From RGVT01 sp037129475 (GTDB lineage Bacteria > Planctomycetota > Planctomycetia > Pirellulales > UBA1268): 11,891 nt of DNA. The stretch's first letter is position 1. Each line of letters begins with the position of its first letter. Shown here piece by piece: positions 1 to 7,500 of the stretch. The notes under the pieces were generated by a model. The model ran no database searches. It was not told where the DNA came from and saw only the letters and a program-made list of their open reading frames with translations. A program made the position numbers and the translations under genes. Where the stretch lies: contig JBAXUY010000092.1 in NCBI GenBank assembly GCA_037129475.1, positions 1-11,891 of the forward strand, given 5' to 3'.

Positions 1-668
1 GATTCGATCACTGCGTTATCCGTGGGCTTTCCTGGCCTGCTGAAGTCGAGCTTCACACCATTGAAGTACGCCCACAGATCCAAGCTCTGTGAGACGAACT
101 CCGGACCGTTATCGACTCGGATCGTTTGCGGCTTGCCTCGCTGCGAAGTCACCTGCTCCAAGACCCGAACGACGTCGTCTCCGGTCAGCCGCTGGCCCAC
201 CTCGATGGCGAGGCTCTCACGACTATGGTTATCGACTAGCGTCAGCAGTCGAAACCGCTGCCCGCCGACCAGCTGGTCGGCCATGAAGTCCATGCTCCAA
301 CTCTCATTGGTCTGCCCGGTCGGCGGCCGTGCTTCCCGGACCTGAACGCTCTTCCGCCGACGTGGCTTTCGCCGCCGGATTCCGAGGCCTTCTTCGCAGT
401 ACAGCCGGTAGACGAGCTTCTTGTTCACGATCCATCCTTCACGTCGCAGGAGCACCCAAAGACGCTGATACCCATAGTGGACCCGGCTTGCCGCCAGGTC
501 TCGAAGTCGAACACGAAGCTCGGCCCGCTGGTTACGCCTGCTCTTGTAGCGGAAGCTCGATCGAGCGAACCCGAGCACCCGGCATGCCCGACGCTCAGCC
601 ACTCGATATGCCACCTGCACCTCCCGCACCAGAACACGCTGCACAGCGGGCCTTAAAGTTTTTTGCAT
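1..668 (-). CDS. IS3-family (IS407-like) transposase OrfB, 3' end outside window
   Basis: This is the catalytic subunit of an IS3-family transposase, which cuts and joins the ends of its insertion sequence. Translating the minus strand from the ATG at 668-666 gives 222 residues with no stop before the window edge. Residues about 45-95 form the HTH_21-type region (HYGYQRLWVLLRREGW, then VNKKLVYRLYCEEGL). The rve integrase core follows. Its acidic triad is visible as D127 (WSMDF), D186 (RVDNGPEF) and E222 (TDNAVIES), which is the DD(35)E spacing of the family. The segments LVDNHSRESLAIEVGQRL and LDFSRPGKPTDNA are typical of the IS407 subgroup. Roughly 60 C-terminal residues should lie beyond position 1. 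OrfB is normally made by -1 frameshifting from OrfA. Here the A6 slip site (664-659) and the OrfA-frame stop TAA (655-653) remain, but no OrfA coding sequence lies upstream. The enzyme is therefore probably not expressed as a working OrfAB fusion. The family call is secure; start and function are uncertain. Confidence 0.9.
   Translation of the reverse strand, partial: MQKTLRPAVQRVLVREVQVAYRVAERRACRVLGFARSSFRYKSRRNQRAELRVRLRDLAASRVHYGYQRLWVLLRREGWIVNKKLVYRLYCEEGLGIRRRKPRRRKSVQVREARPPTGQTNESWSMDFMADQLVGGQRFRLLTLVDNHSRESLAIEVGQRLTGDDVVRVLEQVTSQRGKPQTIRVDNGPEFVSQSLDLWAYFNGVKLDFSRPGKPTDNAVIE
1..668 (-). mobile_element. Truncated IS3-family element (OrfA side lost)
   Basis: Recognisable IS sequence extends from the left window edge to about 668, where the conserved OrfA-OrfB overlap begins (run of six A on the minus strand at 664-659, then the OrfA-frame stop). 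The roughly 300 bp of OrfA that should continue towards higher coordinates are absent. In the OrfA frame, stops occur within about 85 bases upstream and the residues do not resemble an OrfA. The left inverted repeat next to OrfA is therefore gone too; the OrfB-side repeat lies outside the window. No target-site duplication can be judged. Confidence 0.7.
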
Positions 669-740
669 ACAAGCCCGGTGGTAGCCAACGCCGCACCGAA
701 GATGACGGGGTGTGAAGCCCTCGACCCCAGGGCCACGTTC

Positions 741-774
741 ATAGTCGGGGCGGCAATGGCCGCCCCGACTATGC
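741..774. repeat. Perfect 15-bp inverted repeat with 4-nt loop
   Basis: The left arm is 741-755 (catagtcggggcggc), the loop is aatg (756-759) and the right arm is 760-774 (gccgccccgactatg). All 15 pairs match, so the RNA of either strand would form a very stable GC-rich hairpin. No T-run follows on either strand, so it is not a standard intrinsic terminator. It sits between the truncated transposase and the antitoxin gene, which point away from each other. It is followed by a weaker 6-bp stem (778-783 with 787-792) and a 5-bp stem (806-810 with 815-819). It could be a residual IS or REP-like end, a U-less terminator or an operator; the sequence does not decide. Confidence 0.85.
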
Positions 775-828
775 GGGCCGGCCGCAGGCGGCTGGCTGAT
801 CGACTAGGAGGCGGCTCCTGACGCACTG

Positions 829-858
829 TACAATTCTATGCGATTAGTCTTAAGGAGG
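829..858 (+). promoter_or_regulatory. Possible -10 box and strong Shine-Dalgarno of the DUF433 gene
   Basis: TACAAT at 829-834 matches five of six bases of the sigma-70 -10 consensus, but no convincing -35 box is seen 16-18 bp upstream. AAGGAGG at 852-858 lies 6 nt before the GTG at 865 and fixes that start codon. The small inverted repeat AGGAG/CTCCT (806-819) just upstream of the -10 could be an autoregulatory operator, as is common for antitoxin genes; this last point is inference. Confidence 0.45.
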
Positions 859-864
859 TTTCAC

Positions 865-1230
865 GTGGCGACCGCTGACACATACCCGCATATCGGCCTC
901 GCGACCGACGGCAAGGCCGTGATCGAGGGCACTCGGTACACCGTCGAGCACATCGCCGCGGAGCAGTATTTCTACGGCTGGTCTGCCGAGGAGATTCTGC
1001 GCCAGCATCCGGACCTGCGGCCCGCCGAAGTCTATGCCGCACTCGCCTATTTTCACGATCACCACGACAGCATCGTGGCGGCGATTGAGGCCGGGAAAGC
1101 TCGGGCTGAGCAGGCCCGCGGGCCAGAGTCTGTCTCACGCAACGAACTTCTCCGGCGCGGTGGCAGCGGCAAGGCATCGCCTTCAGCGGGATTCTGTTCG
1201 CGCCCCAGGGCACGCCTATCGGACGGCTGA
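865..1230 (+). CDS. DUF433 (COG2442) family protein, antitoxin-type
   Basis: This is a small protein of the DUF433 family, predicted antitoxins that pair with DUF5615 (COG4634) PIN-like toxins. By analogy it would bind and neutralise the toxin and repress its own promoter; this is not shown by sequence. The start is GTG 865, chosen because AAGGAGG lies 6 nt upstream; the earlier ATG at 838 would place that ribosome site inside the coding region. The 121-residue product has the DUF433 core at about residues 6-75: GKAVIEGTRYTVEHIA, then YGWSAEEILRQHPDL, then PAEVYAALAYFHDHHDSI. An Ala/Glu-rich helix follows. After about residue 98 (SRNELLRR) the tail is glycine/serine/arginine-rich and unlike the family. 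There the frame runs over a former toxin gene read in a different frame. The true C-terminus has probably been replaced by readthrough after a deletion. The family call is strong; present function is doubtful because no intact toxin is adjacent. Confidence 0.85.
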   Translation: MATADTYPHIGLATDGKAVIEGTRYTVEHIAAEQYFYGWSAEEILRQHPDLRPAEVYAALAYFHDHHDSIVAAIEAGKARAEQARGPESVSRNELLRRGGSGKASPSAGFCSRPRARLSDG

Positions 1231-1310
1231 TCGAGGACGCCGAGCTCTGCCTGGCGGGCATGACAGCGAACGAGTTTCGCAACCGCATGGTTCATCTCCC
1301 GTTGCGATAG
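1140..1310 (+). pseudogene. C-terminal remnant of a DUF5615 (COG4634) PIN-like toxin
   Basis: In the frame that ends at TAG 1308-1310, overlapping the end of the DUF433 gene in another frame, the sequence reads RWQRQGIAFSGILFAPQG, then IGRLIEDAELCL, then NEFRNRMVHLPLR and stop. This matches the usual C-terminal half of DUF5615 proteins: a Trp-Gln element before an F-S-G-I strand, the I-G-x-x-I-x-D-x-E-L helix, and a hydrophobic L-P-L ending. A full-length member has about 110-120 residues. Only about 50-56 are present, and the N-terminal half with the early PIN-like acidic residue is missing. No start codon or ribosome site serves this frame. The placement directly after DUF433 is the normal gene order of this toxin-antitoxin pair. 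I infer an internal deletion of about 180 bp that fused the antitoxin's 3' end to the toxin's 3' half. The exact junction between about 1110 and 1160 cannot be fixed by eye. Confidence 0.65.
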
Positions 1311-1352
1311 CCGCCGGAATTCCCTCGTCCCAGGGACTATCCAACGGTCACC

Positions 1353-1520
1353 ATGTGGGAGTTCCTGAATACCGGCCGTCGGATAAAGCTCGGGATGGTG
1401 CCTCGCCGTCGACTCGCTGTCGAGGTTCCGCTAAGCAGCGAGCCGAAATACGAGGTGACGCCGCCGCGGATCGCCGCAGATCGTCCGGTTCAGGGCCCGG
1501 CCCCGGAAGGCGGCCGATGA
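1353..1520 (+). CDS. Unrecognised small ORF (55 aa), possibly a gene fragment
   Basis: ATG 1353 to TGA 1518-1520 encodes 55 residues (MWEFLNTGRRIKLGMVPRRR, a valine/leucine stretch, then EPKYEVTPPRIAADRPV). The frame is the same as that of the toxin remnant and stays open back to its stop at 1308-1310. No convincing Shine-Dalgarno precedes the ATG, and I recognise no family. The composition (mixed hydrophobic and charged, not one amino acid dominating) looks more protein-like than most GC-rich random frames. The stop abuts the stop of the giant gene on the other strand (1521-1523). It may be a fragment of a gene destroyed in the same rearrangement, or chance. Apart from this frame, 1311-1520 shows no gene, and no clear terminator for the giant gene. 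Confidence 0.2.
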   Translation: MWEFLNTGRRIKLGMVPRRRLAVEVPLSSEPKYEVTPPRIAADRPVQGPAPEGGR

Positions 1521-4500
1521 TCAGCGGATGCCAAAGCCGCTCGACAGGCCCCACTGGGCCGCCAGACCGGACGCGTCGACTCCGCGCACCCAGAACCGGT
1601 AGCCGATGCCGGCGACCAGGTTCGACCTGGGCGTCCACGAGGTGCCGGTGACGCCCGTCGCCCGGGCCACGACTGTGCCACGGGCGTTGACGATCTCCAC
1701 GTCGTACCGCACCGCCCCGGCCAGAGCCGTCCAGCCGACGGTGGGCCGCCGCGTGGTGAACGTGGCCGGTGGCGGCACGACCTCCACCGGCATGTCGATA
1801 CGGAACGTGGTGACGGGCGACCAGGCATGCTTGAGCCCGCTCGGCATCACGGCCCGAACAGCCACCTCGTAGCGGCCGATGCCCAGGCCCGACGCAGGCA
1901 TGAAGGAGGTGGTGGCGGTGGCGGACATCGCCGAGACCACCTGCTTCGTCGAGGCGTTCAGGAGCCTCACCTCGTAGCCGGAGGCCCCGGGGATCGCCGT
2001 CCAGGTGATCAGCGGTCGCGCGACCCCGGTCGTCGCGGCCGGGCCGGTGATCGTCGGCACGGACGGCTCGTTGTCCGCGTTCACGACGCTGACAACGCGG
2101 GCGGGGGCGGAGGTGTAGAAGATGTCGGACTGCCCGGCGTCGACGGCGATCGTCACGAGTGTCGTCGTCGCCCCGTCGGCCACGAAGTCATCGACCCCGG
2201 ACACGACCACGACCTGCGGAACGCTCCAGTTCAGCGGCGTGAACGTGAGTGTCGTGCGATGCACCGCCACTTCGGCCGGATTGGCCGACGCGACGGCGAG
2301 CACCACCGTTCCCATCGGGGCCGTGGCGAGGGACACGTTCACCGTCTGCGACGCACCCGTCTCGCTGACGCTGCGGACGGTGGCGTCGATCACGATCGCC
2401 GGTGGCTTCTCCCACGCCCCCAGCGTGTCGACCCGCGCGGTCACATTTCGCGGCGGCGGATCGCGGTCGCGGGACTCCTGAATGTTGGCTCGCCAGATCG
2501 CGAGGTCGCCATCGACCGTGACGAGACCCAACTCGCCGCGCAGCGCATTCTCGCGGGGATTGATATCGGCGTCGTAGCCGCCAGACTCGGCCAGCCGGAC
2601 CAGCAGGTTGACGATCGGCGCCGTCGGGGTGCGGATCACCGTCGGGGCGTCGTTGGTGGGGCTCGCGGTCGAATACGTGAACGGTAGGACGTAGGTGTTG
2701 AACCGCTTCGACCAGTCGATCAGCCGGTCGGCGCCGGTGTTGCCGATCAGGACGTCGAAGCCGATGCCGCCGAAGGCCCAGTCGGCGTCGGCTAAGAGCG
2801 GATCGTCGGGCCTGTTGTTGAGGCCCCCCGCCGTGTCCAAATTGTCGTCGGCGTTGAGGAGGTCGTCGCCGGCACCCCCGAACATCCGGTCGCGGCCCGT
2901 GCCGCCGACGATCCAGTCGTTCCCCTCGTTGCCGAAGAGGTTGTCGATGCCGTCCTCGATCTTCGTGCCGCCGGTGGCAGCGTCGAAGTTGAGGATGAAG
3001 TCCGGAATCTTCCTGAGGGCATCGGTGGCGTCGTACCGGGCGAACTTCCGAGCGACCGGGTCGTAGCCGAGCACGGAGCCCGAGAGGGCGTTCGTGACGT
3101 ACCAGGCCGCCTGAGCCTCGGCACCGGAGATCGCGTCGTCGCCGGCGCCGCCGTGGAGAAAATCGTCTCCCAGGCCGCCGTACATCACGTCGTGGCCGCC
3201 CGTGTAGAACGACGCGAGGTCCACACTCTTCTTGAGCCGGCCGGCCAGGTTCGTGACCGTGCCGATGACCGTGCCCTGCAGTTGTGTCGCCCCCTGCGTG
3301 GCCGCCACGAGAACGCCGTGGATCGGCTCGGTCAGGCCGTTGCGGCTCGTGAAGATGCGGCCGTCGTCGCCGAGCATGCCGTCCTCGCCAACGCCGCCGA
3401 ACATCCGGTCGTGGCCCTGGCCGCCGATCAGGTCGTCGTCCTGCCCGTCGCCGAAGAGCACGTCGTTGCCCGACATGCCGTGGATCACGTCGTCGCCGGC
3501 CTCGCCGTGGATCTCGTCGTTGAAGGCCGTGCTCGAGGCCTGGCCGAAGGCGTAGCCGAGGTACTGAATCGTCCGCGGCACGATCTTCATGCCGCCGTAG
3601 GTGTCGTAGGTGAACTGCAGGTAGCCGCCGGTCGCGACGCCGTTGAGGCCCACCACGCGGAAGATCCGGCCGTTGTCGCCGAGGATCACGTCGGCGTCTC
3701 GGGCGTGGCCACTCGGTGAGAGATCCCCCAGGTCATTACGGCCCACCCGGGTTCCCGACCCGCCGTAGATAACGTCCCCGCCGTCTGGTCGCTGGGCCGC
3801 CGTGGTGAGGCCAAAGAGGTCGGAACTGCCGCCGATGATGTCGTCTTGACCCAGGTTGCCGAGGATCACGTCGTCGCCGCCGTTGCCCTCGATGTAGTCG
3901 TCGCCGTCGCGGCCCGGGCCGGCCTCGTCATCGACCGACAGCGGCGCGGTCCGCACGCCGCGGAGGTCGCGAATGATGTTTCCGACCGCGTCGAGGACCG
4001 CGCCGTCGCCCTGGATGGCGTCGTTACCGAGCTGGCCGAAGATCATGTCGTCGTCGGCACCGCCGGCGATGTTGTCGGCGCCCCACTTGCCCGCCGGGGT
4101 CGACTCGGCGTGGTCGAAGAGCGTCACGTCGCGTTGCGGTGCGGCCGACGGGTCCGCCTGCGGCACGTGCGTCACGGCCCCGTTGCCGTCGGCCTCGATG
4201 AGCCGGGAGCCCGCCAGGGCCCGCCACCGCGTGCCGGTCTGCCGCGGCTCGCGGTCGATCCTGGCGTTGTCGCCGGCGATCACGTCGCGGCCGGCGCCGG
4301 CGTCGATCACGTCGCCGGCGTCATCACCCCCGGAGACGTTGTGGCCGCCGATGATGTCATCGTCGCCCGCCTCGCCGAGGATGCGGTCCGCTCCCTGGCC
4401 GCCGATGACGATGTCGTGGCCGTCACCCGCCTTGATGAAGTCGGCGCCGCCCAGGTGCGCGTTCTGCGTGAAGATCGACGTGAACGTGAAGGCGGGCGTG

Positions 4501-7500
4501 GACGTGTTGAGCGGCAGATCGCGAAGGGCGATCGCCCCGTCGATCCTGCCGAAATCGCCGAACACGAGATCATTTCCGCCGCCGGTGTCGATCGTGTCGG
4601 CTCCGGTGCCGCCGATCACGAGGTCGTTGCCTCCCTCGCTCAGGATCATGTCGATGCCGCCCAGGGTCGGGTCGGTCGCTTCGACCACGTTGATCGTGCC
4701 GTCGGCGGCGATCGTCGCCCGGCCATTGTCGCCCAGCACGATGTTGTCGCCCGCACCGGCGTTGATCGTGTCGGCTCCGACGCCGCCGATCACGAGATCG
4801 TCGTCCTTGCCCGTCGTGAGCGTGTCGTTGCCGCCCTTGTCGGGATCGGTCGTCGCGACGGTGGCGATCTGGCCCGCCGGCGAGGCATGGAACGTCACCT
4901 TGCCGTTGTCCCCCACAACCACATTCCGGCCGTCGCCGGCATTGACCGTGTCGCCCGCGTCGCCCGCGAGGACGATGTCGGCGTCCTTGCCCGTCGTGAT
5001 GTTGTCTGCACCGCCGCCGGCATTCGTCGCGGTCTTCGCCTCGGCGAGCACCGCGGTCGGGGCCCAGAAGATCTGGCGGTCCGGGCTCGGGCGGGGCGCC
5101 TTCGTCGCGGTCCACGTCACCTGGCCGCCGTCGCCGATCACGAGGTTCGTGCCGTCGCCGGCCTGGATCGTGTCGCCGGCGGTGCCACCGATGATCACGT
5201 CGCTCCCGCCGGCCGTCGTGATCGTGTCCACGTCACCCACGCCGTCATCGAGGCTCGCCGCAAGCGTCACCTGGCCGTTGGCGGCGAGCTCTACGCGGCC
5301 GCTGTCGCCGATGAACAGGTCGCTGCCGCCCGTGCTCGTGAGCGTTTCCTTGCCGAACCCGCCGATCACAATGTCGTTGTCCACGCCGGTCGTGATCGTG
5401 TCGTCGCCACCCACGCTCGTCGCGATGCTCGTCACGCCCGAGAGAGCGCCGTTTGTGAACGTCACCGCCGCGTGATCGCCCGCGACCACGTTCGCGCCGT
5501 TGCCCGCGTTGATCACATCGCCCGCCGTGCCGCCGATCACGAGGTCGTTGTCCGTACCGGTCGTGATATCGTCAACGCCGCCGGCATCGAAGTCGATGCT
5601 GGTAACGGTGGCGAGGATTCCGGTCGCGTCGTACGACAGCCGGCCCTGATCGCCCACGACGATGTTGTCGTCGGCGCCGGCGTCGATCGTGTCGCCGTCC
5701 GAACCGCCGATGACGATGTCGGCACCGGTGCCGGTCTTGATCATGTCGGCACCACCGGAGGTCGTGTCGATCACCTCGATGAGCACCCGGCGGCCGGCGG
5801 CGTCGAACTCGGCCCGGCCATGGTCGCCGAGCACGATGTCGGCCCCGGCTCCGGTGTCGATGTCGTCGCCCGCGTCGCCGCCGAACACGATGTCGGCCGC
5901 CGACACGGTCTTCACGGTGTCGGCGCCGCCCGTGCCGGGCGACTGGGTCGTGATCATGCGGAGATGACTTGCCGCATCCCACTCGGCCCGGCCGGCGTCA
6001 CCGAGCACGATGAAGACCGGTGCGGACCCGCTGGTCGGCTCGATGCCCGTGATGCTGTCGCCGCCGACCCCGCCCATGATGACGCTCGATGCGCCGGTGG
6101 CCGTGATCGTGTCCTTGCCGCCGACCGTGTCGTTCAGCGTCTCGATCGTGCGGCCCGTCACGGCACCCGTGCCGTCGGTGTTGACGACGAGTTTGCCTTC
6201 GTCGCCCAGGACGACGGCCGTGCCGGCACCGATGCTCACGGAGTCCTCGTCGGCTCCGGCGATGACGGTGTTCGTGCCGTCTTCGAGCGTGATCTGGTCC
6301 TTGCCGCCGAGGCCCGAGTTCATCGACTCGATGGACTTGACCCGGCCCAGGTTGACGCCCGAGTCGAAGAACTCCGCCTTGCCGTCGTCGCCGAGGATCG
6401 TGTTCTGACCCGTCGTGGCCGTGATCGTGTCGCCACCGGCACCTCCGATGACGGCGTTCGTGCCGGCCGTGAGTGTGATCGTGTCGGCGGCGCCAGAGGC
6501 GTGGACGCCATCCTTGTTCGAGACGGAGAGCAGGACGCCCGTCGCCGAGAGCGTGAGCGTGCCGTCGTCGCCGAGCACCACCGCCTTGGCGTCGGCCGTC
6601 GTGCCGTTGATCGTGATCTCATCGCTCTTGGCACCGCCGGCGATGACGTTGAAGCCCGTGCCGACCGTGATCTTCTCGGCGCCGCCGACCGAATCGTTGA
6701 GCGTGGTCACGACCGTCTTGCCGTCGGCCTGGACTTCGAGCCTGCCCTCGTCGCCGAGGACGTAGTTCGTGCCGGCACCGATCGAGATCGTGTCGTCATC
6801 GGCTCCGGCGATGACGGTGTTCGTGCCGTCTTCGAGCGTGATCTGGTCCTTGCCGCCGAGGCCCGAGTTCATCGACTCGATGGACTTGACCCGGCCCAGG
6901 TTGACGCCCGAGTCGAAGAACTCCGCCTTGCCGTCGTCGCCGAGGATCGTGTTCTGACCCGTCGTGGCCGTGATCGTGTCGCCACCGGCACCTCCGATGA
7001 CGGCGTTCGTGCCGGCCGTGAGTGTGATCGTGTCGGCGGCGCCAGAGGCGTGGACGCCATCCTTGTTCGAGACGGAGAGCAGGACGCCCGTCGCCGAGAG
7101 CGTGAGCGTGCCGTCGTCGCCGAGCACCACCGCCTTGGCGTCGGCCGTCGTGCCGTTGATCGTGATCTCATCGCTCTTGGCACCGCCGGCGATGACGTTG
7201 AAGCCCGTGCCGACCGTGATCTTCTCGGCGCCGCCGACCGAATCGTTGAGCGTGGTCACGACCGTCTTGCCGTCGGCCTGGACTTCGAGCCTGCCCTCGT
7301 CGCCGAGGACGTAGTTCGTGCCGGCACCGATCGAGATCGTGTCGGCGCCCGCACCGGCAATGACGACGTTCGTGCCGCTCTGGAGCGAGATCGTGTCGTC
7401 GTCGCCGACGTCGGACTCGGTCGTCTCGGCGAGGGCAAGCGTGCCGTCGGCGGCGAACGTGGCCCGTCCGGTGTCGGAAAGCACCGTGTTCGTGCCGCCG

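Noticed and set aside
22..715. Plus-strand open frames at 22-345 and 329-715
   Set aside because: They lie opposite the transposase, whose minus-strand translation shows the full DD(35)E core; shadows only.
741..774. Intrinsic terminator
   Set aside because: No T-run follows the stem on either strand and the flanking genes diverge, so it is listed only as an inverted repeat.
838..864. ATG 838 as start of the DUF433 gene
   Set aside because: It would put the AAGGAGG ribosome site inside the coding sequence; GTG 865 has ideal spacing and begins at the family's usual N-terminus.
1311..1520. Terminator of the giant gene
   Set aside because: Only short 4-bp GC stems (for example gggc/gccc within 1490-1505) and no T-run; nothing above background for this GC content.
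1034..1651. A 205-codon plus-strand frame across the antitoxin end and the giant gene's 3' end
   Set aside because: It overlaps two better-supported frames and the reverse strand of an Fn3-like domain; Arg/Gly/Pro/Ser-rich without motifs.
6250..7344. CRISPR array or IS pair
   Set aside because: The repeats are coding, 549 bp in period, adjacent and in frame with the protein modules; no spacers, inverted repeats or transposase.
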